A stretch of 64,000 nucleotides of DNA from assembly GCF_900111685.1 (NCBI RefSeq), contig NZ_FOHX01000002.1, forward strand, positions 679,869 to 743,868, given 5' to 3'. Shown here in pieces: positions 34,702-44,673 of the stretch. Origin of the DNA: Nonomuraea wenchangensis (GTDB lineage Bacteria > Actinomycetota > Actinomycetes > Streptosporangiales > Streptosporangiaceae). A model generated the notes under the pieces. It saw only the letters and a program-made list of their open reading frames with translations. It did not search any database and had not been told where the DNA came from. Each line of letters begins with the position of its first letter. Position 1 is the stretch's first letter. The position numbers were made by a program, and so were the translations under genes.

Positions 34702-36299
34702 GGCACTCGCGTCCCCACGGCGGCCTCCATGAGGGAGGGCAGGAAGGCGGTGAAGACCGCGCCGCCCGCGTTGCCCACACGCACCCAGCCGCCCCGGCGC
34801 AGGCACGCCTGCCGGGTCAGGGCCAGGCCGAGGCCGCGCGGCCCCGAATGGGCGGCCTTGGTGGTGAAGCCCTCCCTGAACACCTCCTCGACCAGGTCGG
34901 GGGCGATGCCCGGGCCGGAGTCGCCGACCCGTACGCGCAGGCCGCCCGCGTCGGAGCGCACCGAGACCTCGATCGTGCCCGGCGCGCCGTCGAGCGCGTC
35001 GATCGCGTTGGCCACCAGGTTGCCGACGACGAGGACGGCGTCCTGCGGATCGCCGAGCGTGCCCTCCGGCACCCGGGAGTCCTCCGACAGCACGAGCGTC
35101 GCGCCGCGCTCCGCGGCCTCGGCCGACTTGGCCAGCAGCAGCGCGGCCAGCGTGGGGTCCTGGACCCGTTCGCGCAGGTCGCTGGCGTACGTGCCGCGCG
35201 TGGTGCGGGTGATGAAGCCGATCGCGGCCTCGTGCTCGCCCAGCTCCAGCAGCCCGACGACGGTGTGCATGCGGTTGGCGAACTCGTGGGCCTGCGCCCG
35301 CAGCGCGTCGGTGGCGCTGCTGGCGTCGTCCAGCTCGCGGGCCAGGCGGATCAGCTCGGTGCGGTCCCTGAGGGTGACGACCCAGCCGAGGTGCCGGCCG
35401 CGTACGGACACGGGGGTGCGGTTGAGCACCAGCACCCGCTCGCCGTGCAGCACGACGCGGTCCTCGCCAGGGTCGGCGCCGCCGAGCACGTCGCGCAGGC
35501 GCTCCGAGACCGGCAGCCCGGTCAGGTCCTCGCCCTCGGCGACCGCGCCGAGCAGGTCGCGGGCGGCGTCGTTGACCAGCGTCACCCGGCCGTCGAGGTC
35601 GAGCGCGAGCACGCCCTCCTTGACGCCGTGCAGCACGCCCTCGCGCTGCTCCAGCAGCGCCGCGATCTCCCTCGGCTCCAGGCCGAAGGTCTGCCTGCGC
35701 ACCCGGGCGGTGACGAGCGCGGCCAGCGCCAGCCCGGCCAGCATGACCGCGAGCGCGGTCCACACCAGCGGCGGCAGCGCGCCGCCGAGCTGGTTCATGA
35801 CCGTGGTCTCCAGGACGCCGACGGACACCAGGCCGATGACGGCGCCGTACTCGTCGCGGATCGGGGTCTTGCCGCGGACCGTGGTGCCGAGCGTGCCGGT
35901 CTCCGTGCCGACCCAGCTCCGGCCGGTACGCAGCACCACCGTGCCGTCGGTGGACAGCCGCTTGCCGATGAGCGAGGCGTTGGGGTGGGCGTAGCGGCGC
36001 TGCCGGGCGTCGGCGATGACGACGTAGTCGGCGCCGGTCTCCTGCTGGACGCCCAGCGCCAGCGGCTGCAGCACGCTCTCCGGGTCGGGCCGCCGGAACG
36101 CGTCGCGGACCTGCGGGAGCGCGGCCACCGACTGGGCGATGGCGAGCGCCCGCTGCTGGTGCAGCGCGTCGAGCTGCTCGCGGGTGTGCCCCGCCCACAC
36201 CGCGGCCGTGCCGCCGGCGGCCATCAGCACGATCACCATCTGAAGTACGAAGAGCTGGGTGCCCAGCGGGGCCTCACGCACCCGTCTCGCGAGCCACAT
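34698..36299 (-). CDS. Sensor histidine kinase, CitA/DcuS type
   Basis: A 533-residue membrane kinase. Helix 1 is at about 16-36. An extracellular PAS-like (PDC) sensor spans 40-170, with TVVLRTGRSWVGTETGTLGTTVRGKTPIRDEYGAVIGLVSVG as in citrate/fumarate sensors. Helix 2 is near 180-200, followed by a cytoplasmic PAS domain. The phospho-His box is AQAHEFANRMHTVVGLLELG. The ATPase shows GNLVANAIDAL (N box) and VGDSGPGI (G1), then GPRGLGLALTRQ (G2). The ligand is inferred to be a di- or tricarboxylate because TctCBA lies next door on the opposite strand. Confidence 0.94.
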   Translation of the reverse strand: MWLARRVREAPLGTQLFVLQMVIVLMAAGGTAAVWAGHTREQLDALHQQRALAIAQSVAALPQVRDAFRRPDPESVLQPLALGVQQETGADYVVIADARQRRYAHPNASLIGKRLSTDGTVVLRTGRSWVGTETGTLGTTVRGKTPIRDEYGAVIGLVSVGVLETTVMNQLGGALPPLVWTALAVMLAGLALAALVTARVRRQTFGLEPREIAALLEQREGVLHGVKEGVLALDLDGRVTLVNDAARDLLGAVAEGEDLTGLPVSERLRDVLGGADPGEDRVVLHGERVLVLNRTPVSVRGRHLGWVVTLRDRTELIRLARELDDASSATDALRAQAHEFANRMHTVVGLLELGEHEAAIGFITRTTRGTYASDLRERVQDPTLAALLLAKSAEAAERGATLVLSEDSRVPEGTLGDPQDAVLVVGNLVANAIDALDGAPGTIEVSVRSDAGGLRVRVGDSGPGIAPDLVEEVFREGFTTKAAHSGPRGLGLALTRQACLRRGGWVRVGNAGGAVFTAFLPSLMEAAVGTRVP

Positions 36300-36426
36300 A
36301 CGCCTTCACCCAGGTCACGACCAATACGACCACTATGACGGCAAGCATGCAAAGCCTCGACGCGGATCGGAAGGGGATTCACCATCCCAGTTTCATAACC
36401 GTGAACTTTCTTTCCTGGAGTGGATC

Positions 36427-37398
36427 ATGCGTCTGCGCATATTCGCCGCGCTCGCGGCGTTCTCCCTCGCCGCGCTGAGCGGCTGCGGCGGACAGGGCGG
36501 CGGGACCAGCGCCTCGGGGTCGCTGCGGATCATGGCCCCGGCCGCGCCCGGCGGCGGCTGGGACCAGACCTCGCGCACCGCCGAGCAGGCGTTCAAGAGC
36601 GCCGCGCCGGACCGCAAGGTCGAGGTCTACAACGTGCCGGGCGCGGGCGGCACGATCGGCCTGGCCCAGCTCGCCGGCGAGAAGGGCAACGGCAACCTGC
36701 TCATGACGATGGGCCTGGTCATGGTGGGCGCCATCGAGCAGAACAAGTCGAAGGTCACGCTGGCGGAGACCACGCCGATCGCGAAGCTGACCGAGGAGTA
36801 CGAGATCGTCGTGGTCCCGGCCACCTCGCCCCACAAGACGCTGGCCGACCTGGTGGCCGCGTGGAAGGCCGACCCGGCGAAGGTGTCGATCTCCGGCGGC
36901 TCGGCGGGCGGCACCGACCACATCGTGGCCGGGCTCATGGCCAAGGCCGCGGGCGTGGACCCCAAGCAGGTCAACTACATCGCGCACTCCGGCGGCGGCG
37001 AGGCGCTCAACGAGCTGCTCGGCGGCAAGGTCACCGCGGGCGTGTCGGGCGTCTCCGAGTTCGCCGAGCACGTCAGGTCGGGCAAGCTGCGCGCCCTCGG
37101 CGTCACCTCCGGCGAGCGCCTGCCCGACCTCGACGCGCCCACGCTCAAGGAGGGCGGCCTGGACGTGGAGCTGGCCAACTGGCGCGGCTTCGTCGCCCCC
37201 GCCGGCCTGTCCGAGGCCGACAAGACCGCGCTGACCGACCTGGTCACCAAGATGCACGACGCGCAGCCGTGGAAGGACGCCGTGGCCAAGAACGGCTGGA
37301 TCGACTCCTTCCAGACCGGTCAGCAGTTCGCCGACTTCCTGAGCGCCGAGCAGACCCGGGTCAAGGGCATCATCGCCGAGATGGGGCTCGTGTCCTGA
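36427..37398 (+). CDS. tctC: Tricarboxylate transporter substrate-binding lipoprotein
   Basis: Extracytoplasmic solute receptor of a tripartite tricarboxylate (TTT) transporter, 323 residues. ATG 36427 follows CTGGAG. MRLRIFAALAAFSLAALSGC is a lipoprotein signal with lipobox LSGC. GGGWDQTSRTAEQAF and VYNVPGAGGTIGLAQLAG form the first ligand-binding loops, and ISGGSAGGTDHIVAGLMAKAAG is the carboxylate-binding second loop typical of TctC/Bug proteins. Its stop overlaps the tctB start. Citrate or a related acid is the likely ligand. Confidence 0.94.
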   Translation: MRLRIFAALAAFSLAALSGCGGQGGGTSASGSLRIMAPAAPGGGWDQTSRTAEQAFKSAAPDRKVEVYNVPGAGGTIGLAQLAGEKGNGNLLMTMGLVMVGAIEQNKSKVTLAETTPIAKLTEEYEIVVVPATSPHKTLADLVAAWKADPAKVSISGGSAGGTDHIVAGLMAKAAGVDPKQVNYIAHSGGGEALNELLGGKVTAGVSGVSEFAEHVRSGKLRALGVTSGERLPDLDAPTLKEGGLDVELANWRGFVAPAGLSEADKTALTDLVTKMHDAQPWKDAVAKNGWIDSFQTGQQFADFLSAEQTRVKGIIAEMGLVS

Positions 37399-37892
37399 TG
37401 ACCCGCCTGCGTTCGTGGTGGCGGCCCGAGCTCGGGCTCGCGCTCGTGGTGCTCGGGCTGGGGGTCTTCGTGATCGCCGGGACGCTCGACGTCTCGGCGG
37501 CGGCCTCCCGGCTCGGCCCCGGGCCACGGTTCTTCCCCGTGCTGGTCGGCGGGGCCATGGTCGTCATCGGCCTGTTCTACGTGTTCGACGTGCTGCGCGG
37601 CGGGCACGGCGACCCCGAGGAGAGCGAGGACGTGGACGCCGCCGCCCCCGCCGACCTCCGGGGCGTGCTGCTGGTGAGCGGGATCTTCCTGGCCTTCGCC
37701 GCGCTGCTGGACCTGCTCGGCTGGATCATCGGGGCGAGCCTGCTGTTCTTCGGGCTGTCGGTGGCGCTCGGGGCCGAGCACAAGGCCCGGGCGGCCGTGG
37801 TCTCCGTGGTCATCGGCGTGGTCACGTACGTGCTGTTCGTCAAGGGGCTCGGCGTGCGGCTGCCGGACGGGCCGCTCGCGGGGGTGATGTGA
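37398..37892 (+). CDS. tctB: Tripartite tricarboxylate transporter small membrane subunit
   Basis: A 164-residue protein with four predicted membrane helices ([92 protein letters not shown]). The motif [16 protein letters not shown] is the TctB hallmark. Start ATG 37398 shares a base with the tctC stop (TGATG). Stop and tctA start are one base apart, so the three genes are one operon. Confidence 0.93.
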   Translation: MTRLRSWWRPELGLALVVLGLGVFVIAGTLDVSAAASRLGPGPRFFPVLVGGAMVVIGLFYVFDVLRGGHGDPEESEDVDAAAPADLRGVLLVSGIFLAFAALLDLLGWIIGASLLFFGLSVALGAEHKARAAVVSVVIGVVTYVLFVKGLGVRLPDGPLAGVM

Positions 37893-37893
37893 G

Positions 37894-39414
37894 ATGGCCT
37901 CCCTGGAGCTGCTGCTGGACGGCTTCGCCGCCGCGCTCACCCCCGTCAACCTCATGTACGCGCTGATCGGCGTCACCCTCGGCACCCTGGTCGGCGTGCT
38001 GCCCGGCATCGGGCCGGCGATGACGGTGGCGCTGCTGCTGCCGGTCACGTTCACGGTGCCGCCGACCGCCGCGTTCATCATGTTCGCCGGCATCTACTAC
38101 GGCGGCATGTACGGCGGCTCGACCACGTCCATCCTGCTCAACACGCCCGGCGAGTCCTCCTCCATGATCACCGCGCTGGAGGGCAACAAGATGGCCCGGC
38201 GCGGGCGGGCGGCGCAGGCCCTCGCCACGGCGGCCATCGGCTCGTTCGTGGCCGGGACCATCGCCACCGCGCTGCTGGTCGTGGCGGCCCCGGCGGTGGT
38301 GGCGTTCGCGATCTCGTTCGGGCCGGAGGACTACTTCGCGCTGGCCGTCCTCGCGTTCACCGCCGTGTCGTCGGTGCTGTCGCGCTCGGTCGTGCGCGGC
38401 CTCGCCTCGCTCGGCCTCGGCCTGGTGATCGGGCTGATCGGCATCGACCAGCAGACCGGGCAGGCGCGGCTCACGCTCGGCGTCCCGCAGCTCCTCGACG
38501 GCGTCGACGTGGTGATCGTCGCGGTCGGGCTGTTCGCGCTCGGCGAGGCCCTGTACGTGGCCTCGCGGCTGCGCCACTCCCCGCCCTCCGTGGTGCCCGT
38601 CGGCCGGGCGTGGATGGGGCGCGCGGACTGGCGGCGCTCCTGGGGGCCGTGGCTGCGCGGCACGGCGCTGGGGTTCCCGTTCGGGGCGCTGCCGGGCGGC
38701 GGTGCCGAGATCCCGACGTTCCTGTCGTACGCGGCCGAGCGCCGCCTGGCCCGCGGCGTGGCCCGCGAGGAGTACGGCAAGGGCGCCATCGAGGGCGTCG
38801 CCGGTCCCGAGGCGGCCAACAACGCCTCCGCCGCCGGCACCCTCGTGCCGCTGCTCACGCTGGGCCTGCCCACCTCCGCGACCGCCGCGATCATGCTGGC
38901 CGCCTTCCAGCAGTACGGCCTGCAGCCCGGCCCGCAGCTCTTCGACCACAACCCGGCGCTGGTCTGGGCCATGATCGCCTCGCTGTTCATCGGCAACGCG
39001 ATGCTGCTGGTGCTCAACCTGCCGCTGGCCCCGTTGTGGGCGCGGGTGCTGCGGGTGCCCAGGCCGTACCTGTACGCCGGGATCGTGCTGTTCGCCGCCC
39101 TCGGCGTGTACGCGCTGAACGGCACCGTCGTGGACCTGTTCGTGCTGTACCTCCTCGGCCTGCTCGGCTACGCCATGCGCCGCTTCGGCCTGCCGGTCGC
39201 CCCCGCGGTGATCGGCATGATCCTGGGGCCGATGGCGGAGATCCAGCTCCGCCGGGCGCTGGCGATCGGCGCGGGCGACGTGAGCGTCCTGGTGCGCAGC
39301 CCGGTCGCGGCGGTGCTGCTGGCGCTGTCGGCGCTGGCGCTGCTGACGCCGCTCGCGCGGCGCCTGGCGGCCCGGCGGCGCGCGGCCTCCTACGCGGGCC
39401 CCGCCGAAGACTGA
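37894..39414 (+). CDS. tctA: Tripartite tricarboxylate transporter large membrane subunit
   Basis: The 506-residue permease of the TTT system, about 11-12 helices. [24 protein letters not shown] and [24 protein letters not shown] are the TctA signature, and [24 protein letters not shown] with [31 protein letters not shown] is the second repeat. It works with tctC and tctB, driven by the ion gradient. Its last 25 bp overlap the end of the converging MFS gene. Confidence 0.95.
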   Translation: MASLELLLDGFAAALTPVNLMYALIGVTLGTLVGVLPGIGPAMTVALLLPVTFTVPPTAAFIMFAGIYYGGMYGGSTTSILLNTPGESSSMITALEGNKMARRGRAAQALATAAIGSFVAGTIATALLVVAAPAVVAFAISFGPEDYFALAVLAFTAVSSVLSRSVVRGLASLGLGLVIGLIGIDQQTGQARLTLGVPQLLDGVDVVIVAVGLFALGEALYVASRLRHSPPSVVPVGRAWMGRADWRRSWGPWLRGTALGFPFGALPGGGAEIPTFLSYAAERRLARGVAREEYGKGAIEGVAGPEAANNASAAGTLVPLLTLGLPTSATAAIMLAAFQQYGLQPGPQLFDHNPALVWAMIASLFIGNAMLLVLNLPLAPLWARVLRVPRPYLYAGIVLFAALGVYALNGTVVDLFVLYLLGLLGYAMRRFGLPVAPAVIGMILGPMAEIQLRRALAIGAGDVSVLVRSPVAAVLLALSALALLTPLARRLAARRRAASYAGPAED

Positions 39415-40814
39415 CCCGCCGCCGCCCCGGCCTGGCCGGCGCCGGCCTGGCCCGCCCCGCCGGCCTGGCCGGCCTGGCCGGCCTCGCCAGGCCGGCCGGG
39501 CCCGGGCGGCGGGGTGGCCTCACGGCTGCCGAACGCCCTGGGGGCGACGGCCAGCCCCGCCACCGCCATCACCAGCGTCGCCGCGAACACCACCCAGTAC
39601 TCCCGCCCCGCCGACAGGAACAGCGCCCCCGTGACCGCCACCGACACCACCGAGAACACCGACTCCCCCACCTGCAGCGCCGAGCTGTTCTCCCCCTGCT
39701 CGCCGGGCGCCGACAGCTCCAGCGTGAGCACCGACAGCGTCGGGTAGATCAGCCCGATCCCGAACCCGGTGACGATCCATGCCGGATACGCCACCGCCAA
39801 CGGCACCGACGGGATCGTGACCGCCCCCATGACCACGATGCCCAGCGCGATCATCGCCGAGCCGAGCCGCAGGTTGGTGCGCTGCCCGAAGACCTCCCGC
39901 CCCTGCAGCCATGACGCGAACGACCAGCTCAGCGCGCCACCGGTGAGCACCAGCCCGGCCGCCGTCGTGGACAGCTCGCGCTCCTCGCGCAGCATGAGCG
40001 GCACCATGACCTCGGCCGCGAAGAACGCCCCGGCGGCCAGCCCGCGCAGCCCCACCACGGACGGCAGCCCGCGGGCCGCCCGCAGCGTCCCGGCCGGCAG
40101 CAGCCTGGGCAGCGCCACGGCCAGCACCACGAGCCCGGCGACCAGCAGGGGCAGCCGGCCCCCCGTGCTGCCGTACTGCATGAGCGCGGCCCCGACGGCG
40201 GTCACCGCCGCCCACGCGATCTTCGCGGGCAGGCCGGGGGCGGGCGCCCGCTGCCCGCCGCTCACCGGCTGCCCGGCCAGCCCGCGCAGCAGCAGCAACC
40301 CGGCCGCCACGGTCAGGAACGGCACCAGCAGGAACACCGACCGCCAGCCGAGCGCGTCGGTCAGCACGCCCACGATCGCCGGGCCCACCATCGACGGCAC
40401 CACCCACGCCGTCGCGAACAACGAGAAGATCCTCGGATGCAGCTCCTCGGGATAGACCCGGGCCACCAGCACGTACAGCGCCACGCTGACCAGCGCCCCG
40501 CCGAACCCCTGGACGAAGCGGCCCGCGATCAGCACTTCCATGCTCGGCGCGAGCCCCGCCACGCCCAGCCCGGCCGCGAACCCGGCCACGCCCGTCCACA
40601 GCGGCGCCTTGGGCCCGCGCAGGTCGGCCCACCGGCCGCCGAGCACCGTGCCGACCACGCTCGCCGCCATCGCGCCGCTGAAGGCCAGCCCGTACAGCTC
40701 CAGCCCGCCCAGTTCCTCGGCCACGACCGGCATCGCGATCGCGACCGCCATGTACTCGAAGGCCACCAGTGACATCAGCGCCACCAGGCCGGCCGTCAAC
40801 GCTTTCCTCGTCAT
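39390..40814 (-). CDS. MFS drug exporter, 14-helix-like
   Basis: A 474-residue major facilitator transporter from ATG 40814 ([37 protein letters not shown]). [18 protein letters not shown] is the MFS loop 2-3 motif A, and [20 protein letters not shown] is motif B. The composition fits the DHA2-like multidrug group. The last 35 residues are a low-complexity tail of Gly/Ala/Gln ([18 protein letters not shown]) that reads through a CCGGCCTGG-type repeat tract and into the end of tctA. The substrate is unknown. Confidence 0.87.
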   Translation of the reverse strand: MTRKALTAGLVALMSLVAFEYMAVAIAMPVVAEELGGLELYGLAFSGAMAASVVGTVLGGRWADLRGPKAPLWTGVAGFAAGLGVAGLAPSMEVLIAGRFVQGFGGALVSVALYVLVARVYPEELHPRIFSLFATAWVVPSMVGPAIVGVLTDALGWRSVFLLVPFLTVAAGLLLLRGLAGQPVSGGQRAPAPGLPAKIAWAAVTAVGAALMQYGSTGGRLPLLVAGLVVLAVALPRLLPAGTLRAARGLPSVVGLRGLAAGAFFAAEVMVPLMLREERELSTTAAGLVLTGGALSWSFASWLQGREVFGQRTNLRLGSAMIALGIVVMGAVTIPSVPLAVAYPAWIVTGFGIGLIYPTLSVLTLELSAPGEQGENSSALQVGESVFSVVSVAVTGALFLSAGREYWVVFAATLVMAVAGLAVAPRAFGSREATPPPGPGRPGEAGQAGQAGGAGQAGAGQAGAAAGQSSAGPA

Positions 40815-40910
40815 GCCGCAGAAACTACGGCCTGCCCGCGCGCCGCACCTCCTGCGGGGGTGCCGGTCGGCCTCGGCAATCGGACCTAGGACCGGCCTTA
40901 CCACGTACGA

Positions 40911-40938
40911 GGGCCCCGCCGCCGAAGCGACGAGGCCC
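40911..40938 (-). terminator. gatB terminator with UUCG tetraloop
   Basis: On the minus strand GGGCCTCGTCGC pairs with GCGGCGGGGCCC (12 bp, two G-U pairs) around a TTCG loop, 22 bases past the gatB stop. Such tetraloops stabilise terminators. No U-tract. Confidence 0.7.
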
Positions 40939-40959
40939 CTGTATCGCGCGTCCGGGTGG

Positions 40960-42465
40960 TTACTCGGACACGCCCAGCTTCTCCAGGATGAGCTGCCGGG
41001 CGCGGGCGGCGTCCGCCTTGCCCTTGCTGGCCCGCATGACGCCACCGACCAGCGCTCCGGCGGCGGCGATCTTTCCTGCGCGTACCTTGTCGGCCGCGTC
41101 GGCGTTGTCGGCCAGCACCTTGTCGATGATCGCCGACAGCTCGCCCTCGTCGTTGACGATCTGCAGCCCGCGCGCCTCGACGACCTCGTCAGGGCTGCCC
41201 TCGCCGCCGAGCACGCCCTCCAGCACCTCGCGCGCCAGCTTGTCGTTGAGCGCGCCGGAGGCGACCAGCTCGGTCACCCGGGCGACCTGCGCCGGCGTGA
41301 TGGCCAGCTCGGCCAGCGGCACGCCGGTCTCGTTGGCGCGGCGGGCCAGCTCGCCCATCCACCACTTGCGCGCGTCGGCCGCCGGCGCGCCGGCCGCCAC
41401 CGTCGCCTCGACCAGGTCGAACGCGTCGGCGTTGTGCATGGCCTGCATGTCGAGGTCGGACAACCCCCACTCGGCCTGCAGCCGCTTGCGCCGCACCGAC
41501 GGCAGCTCGGGCAGCGCCGCCTTCAGCTCGGCCACCCACGCGGGGTCGGGCGCGATCGGCACCAGGTCGGGCTCGGGGAAGTAGCGGTAGTCCTGCGCCT
41601 CCTCCTTGGAACGCCCGGACGTGGTGGTGCCGGTGTCCTCGTGGAAGTGCCGCGTCTCCTGGACGATCGTGCCGCCGTCGGCGAGGACGGCGGCCTGCCG
41701 CTCGATCTCGCTGCGCACGGCCCGCTCGACGCTGCGCAGCGAGTTGACGTTCTTGGTCTCGGTGCGGGTGCCCCACTCCGACGCGCCGCGCGGCATCAGC
41801 GAGACGTTGACGTCGCAGCGCAGCGAGCCCTCCTCCATGCGCACGTCGGAGACGCCGAGCGAGCGCATGATCTCGCGCAGCTCGGTGACGTACGCGCGGG
41901 CGACGTCGGGCGCGAGGCGGTCGGTGCCGGGGATGGGCTTGGTGACGATCTCGACCAGCGGGATGCCCGCCCGGTTGTAGTCGACGATCGAGTGGTCGGC
42001 CCCGTGGATGCGCCCGGTCGCGCCGCCCACGTGGGTGGACTTGCCGGTGTCCTCCTCCAGGTGCACCCGCTCGATGCCGATCCGCACGGTCTCGCCGTTG
42101 ACCTCGACGTCGAGGTAGCCGTCGAAGCAGAGCGGCTCGTCGTACTGGGAGATCTGGTAGTTCTTCGGCATGTCCGGATAGAAGTAGTTCTTCCGGGCGA
42201 AGCGGCACCACTCGGCGATCGAGCAGTTGAGCGCCAGGCCGATGCGGATCGTCGACTCGATCGCCATGGCGTTGGCCACCGGCAGCGCGCCGGGCAGCGC
42301 CAGGCAGGTCGGGCAGACCTGCGTGTTGGGCGGAGCGCCGAAGGTGGTCTTGCAGCCGCAGAACATCTTCGACCTGGTGCCCAGCTCGACGTGCGTCTCC
42401 AGCCCGAGCACCGGCTCGAACCGCTCCAGCGCTTCGTCGTACGGCATGAGCGTACCGGCAGTCAT
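40960..42465 (-). CDS. gatB: Asp/Glu-tRNA amidotransferase subunit B
   Basis: Subunit of GatCAB, which turns Glu-tRNA-Gln (and Asp-tRNA-Asn) into the amide form, 501 residues. It binds the tRNA and runs the kinase step. The metal-binding cysteines are in [40 protein letters not shown] is the N-terminal signature. The C-terminal YqeY-like helical tail ([26 protein letters not shown]) binds the tRNA elbow. Start ATG 42465 follows AAGGA. It is separated from gatA by a 278-bp gap with a palindrome and an AAA-ATPase remnant, which is unusual. Confidence 0.97.
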   Translation of the reverse strand: MTAGTLMPYDEALERFEPVLGLETHVELGTRSKMFCGCKTTFGAPPNTQVCPTCLALPGALPVANAMAIESTIRIGLALNCSIAEWCRFARKNYFYPDMPKNYQISQYDEPLCFDGYLDVEVNGETVRIGIERVHLEEDTGKSTHVGGATGRIHGADHSIVDYNRAGIPLVEIVTKPIPGTDRLAPDVARAYVTELREIMRSLGVSDVRMEEGSLRCDVNVSLMPRGASEWGTRTETKNVNSLRSVERAVRSEIERQAAVLADGGTIVQETRHFHEDTGTTTSGRSKEEAQDYRYFPEPDLVPIAPDPAWVAELKAALPELPSVRRKRLQAEWGLSDLDMQAMHNADAFDLVEATVAAGAPAADARKWWMGELARRANETGVPLAELAITPAQVARVTELVASGALNDKLAREVLEGVLGGEGSPDEVVEARGLQIVNDEGELSAIIDKVLADNADAADKVRAGKIAAAGALVGGVMRASKGKADAARARQLILEKLGVSE

Positions 42466-42495
42466 GATGAGGTCCTTAGTTCAGATCGTTGCTTT

Positions 42496-42693
42496 TCAAG
42501 CTATCGCGTAGGCGGTCGAAGGAAGCGCCTTCGAGCCGGCACCGGCTCTGCGACGAGCCGCATCGTGAACCGCGGCAGCGGACCCTGTCCCACCGGCCGG
42601 TGGGACAGGGCCATGCTCGCGTGGGGACGGCGGCACGTCGAGGGCGAAGTCCAGGAAGGACCTGAACCCGTCGATCCCGATGCGCGTGAGCAT
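42496..42693 (-). pseudogene. AAA-ATPase (RecF/SMC-like) N-terminal remnant
   Basis: A 65-codon ORF with a good ribosome site (GGGAGGAGA, nine bases ahead of ATG 42693). The first 22 residues, MLTRIGIDGFRSFLDFALDV, match the start of SMC/RecF-like AAA ATPases (the DGFKSF motif before the Walker A). After that the sequence is Pro/Ala/Gly-rich without a P-loop, and it runs through a 28-bp palindrome. It looks like a truncated copy left in the gatA-gatB gap. A short functional peptide is possible but unlikely. Confidence 0.5.
42584..42611. terminator. 28-bp perfect palindrome between gatA and gatB
   Basis: Arms CCCTGTCCCACCGG and complement abut with no spacer, forming a very stable hairpin in RNA from either strand. 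It probably ends or attenuates transcription from gatCA before gatB. It lies inside the AAA-ATPase remnant. Confidence 0.65.
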
Positions 42694-42743
42694 GCCGCCG
42701 TCTCCTCCCTCGTCCTGCGGTCCGCGTCTGACAGCCCGCAGTC

Positions 42744-44234
42744 CTACAGCTCCGGGGCCTGGGACAGGAGGCTGCCGCCCCAGCGGCTCTCCAGGGCGCG
42801 CTCGATGGCGGCGCCGACGCGGTAGCAGCGGTCGTCGGCGAGCACCGGGGCCATGATCTGGAGACCGACCGGCAGGCCGTCCTCGTCGGCGAGGCCGCAC
42901 GGCACCGACATGGCCGCGTTGCCCGCGAGGTTGGACGGGATGGTGCACAGGTCGGCGAGGTACATCGCCATCGGGTCGTCGGCGCGCTCGCCGATCGCGA
43001 ACGCCGTGGTCGGCGTGGTCGGCGAGACCAGGACGTCCACCTGCTGGTAGGCGGCCTCGAACTCGCGCGCGATGACGGTGCGGACCTTCTGCGCCTGACC
43101 GTAGTAGGCGTCGTAGTAGCCGCTGGACAGCGCGTACGTGCCGAGCATGATGCGCCGCTTGACCTCCGGGCCGAAGCCGGCGGCGCGGGTCAGCGCCATG
43201 ACCTCCTCGGCGCTGCGGCTGCCGTCGTCGCCGACGCGCAGGCCGTAGCGCATGGCGTCGAAGCGGGCCAGGTTGGACGAGCACTCCGACGGCGCGATCA
43301 GGTAGTAGGCCGGCAGCGCCGTGGTGAACGACGGGCAGGACACCTCGACCACGGTGGCGCCCAGCGACTCCAGCAGCTTGACGGCCTCGTGGTAGCGGGC
43401 CAGCACGCCGGTCTGGTAGCCCTCGCCGGAGAACTCCTTGACGACGCCGACGCGCAGGCCGGCGATGTCGGGGTTGCGGGCCGCCTCGACCACGCTCGGG
43501 ACCGGCGCGTCGATGGAGGTGGAGTCCATCGGGTCGTGGCCGGAGAACGCCTCGTGCAGCAGCGCCGCGTCGAGCACGTTGCGGGCGAAGGGGCCCGGCG
43601 TGTCGAGCGAGCTGGCGAAGGCGATGAGGCCGTAGCGGGACGAGCCGCCGTAGGTCGGCTTCATGCCCACGATGCCGGTGACCGAGGCCGGCTGCCGGAT
43701 CGAGCCGCCGGTGTCGGTGCCGGTGGACAGCGGCGCCTCGTAGGCCGCCACCGCGGCGCTGGAGCCGCCGGAGGAGCCGCCGGGCACCCGCGTCAGGTCC
43801 CACGGGTTGCGGGTGACGTGGTAGGCGGAGTTCTCGGTCGAGGAGCCCATGGCGAACTCGTCGAGGTTGGTCTTGCCGAGGATGACCAGCCCGGCCTCGC
43901 GCAGCCGGGCCGTGACGGTCGCGTCGTAGGGGGGCCGCCAGCCCTCCAGGATCTTGGACGCCGCCGTGGTCGGCATGTCGCGGGTGGTGAAGATGTCCTT
44001 GTGCGCGATCGGCACGCCGGCCAGCGGGCCCAGCTTCTCGCCCGCGCGCAGCCGGGCGTCGACCGCCCGCGCCTGCTCCAGCGTCACCTCGCGGTCGACG
44101 TGCAGGAACGCCTGGACCTTGGGCTCCACCTCGGCCATGCGGTCGAGGTGCGCCTCGGCCACCTCGACGGCCGACACCTCGCCCGCGGCGATCATGGATC
44201 CGAGCTGGGCGGCGGTCTTGCGGATGAGACTCAT
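42744..44234 (-). CDS. gatA: Asp/Glu-tRNA amidotransferase subunit A
   Basis: The amidase subunit of GatCAB, 496 residues, which releases ammonia from glutamine. The Ser-cisSer-Lys triad is in place: Lys in [13 protein letters not shown], then [35 protein letters not shown] with the amidase signature. It overlaps gatC by 4 bp and follows it directly. Confidence 0.97.
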   Translation of the reverse strand: MSLIRKTAAQLGSMIAAGEVSAVEVAEAHLDRMAEVEPKVQAFLHVDREVTLEQARAVDARLRAGEKLGPLAGVPIAHKDIFTTRDMPTTAASKILEGWRPPYDATVTARLREAGLVILGKTNLDEFAMGSSTENSAYHVTRNPWDLTRVPGGSSGGSSAAVAAYEAPLSTGTDTGGSIRQPASVTGIVGMKPTYGGSSRYGLIAFASSLDTPGPFARNVLDAALLHEAFSGHDPMDSTSIDAPVPSVVEAARNPDIAGLRVGVVKEFSGEGYQTGVLARYHEAVKLLESLGATVVEVSCPSFTTALPAYYLIAPSECSSNLARFDAMRYGLRVGDDGSRSAEEVMALTRAAGFGPEVKRRIMLGTYALSSGYYDAYYGQAQKVRTVIAREFEAAYQQVDVLVSPTTPTTAFAIGERADDPMAMYLADLCTIPSNLAGNAAMSVPCGLADEDGLPVGLQIMAPVLADDRCYRVGAAIERALESRWGGSLLSQAPEL

Positions 44235-44530
44235 GCCTCCTCCCCGAGGATGCGCGGCACCTGGAAGCGGTCGTCCTCGACGGCGGGCGCGCCGGAGAGC
44301 GCCTGCTCGGGGGTCAGGGACGGCCGCGCCTCGTCGGCACGGAAGACATTGGTGAGCGGAAGCGCGTGCGACGAAGGCGGAACGTCCTCGGCCGCGACCT
44401 CGGCCACCTTCGCGACCGACTCGATGATGGCATCGAGCTGGGTGGCGTAGTGGTCGAGCTCGTCGTCCGTGAGCGCCAGCCTGGACAACCGGGCCAGGTG
44501 TGCGACCTCGTCGCGGGTTATGGCGGACAT
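44231..44530 (-). CDS. gatC: Asp/Glu-tRNA amidotransferase subunit C
   Basis: The small clamp subunit, 99 residues, that holds GatA and GatB together. [43 protein letters not shown] is the GatC signature. [24 protein letters not shown] and the end [10 protein letters not shown] complete the pattern. It is first in the gatCA unit. Confidence 0.95.
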   Translation of the reverse strand: MSAITRDEVAHLARLSRLALTDDELDHYATQLDAIIESVAKVAEVAAEDVPPSSHALPLTNVFRADEARPSLTPEQALSGAPAVEDDRFQVPRILGEEA

Positions 44531-44641
44531 GAGTCGTTTAACCCGTTTCGTGGATGGAGTCTTTGGACAATGCCATCCTAGGGGGCTTGACGCAGCGCAC
44601 CTGAACGATTAACTCCCTGGCAACATCCGCGCGGCGTTCGT

Positions 44642-44655
44642 TGGAAGCGCTCCCA
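44642..44655. promoter_or_regulatory. Orphan LacI/CebR-type operator
   Basis: TGGAAGCGCTCCCA differs by one base from the CebR-type consensus TGGGAGCGCTCCCA. It lies 112 bp upstream of gatC and just after the end of the second GGDEF-EAL gene, with no sugar gene near. Confidence 0.35.
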
Positions 44656-44673
44656 CGAAGCACGTCGGCATGG

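Noticed and set aside
34039-36198. Single 719-codon ORF joining the kinase region to the response regulator
   Set aside because: The upstream part is an out-of-frame shadow of the kinase; the regulator begins at ATG 34701 with a proper receiver-domain start.
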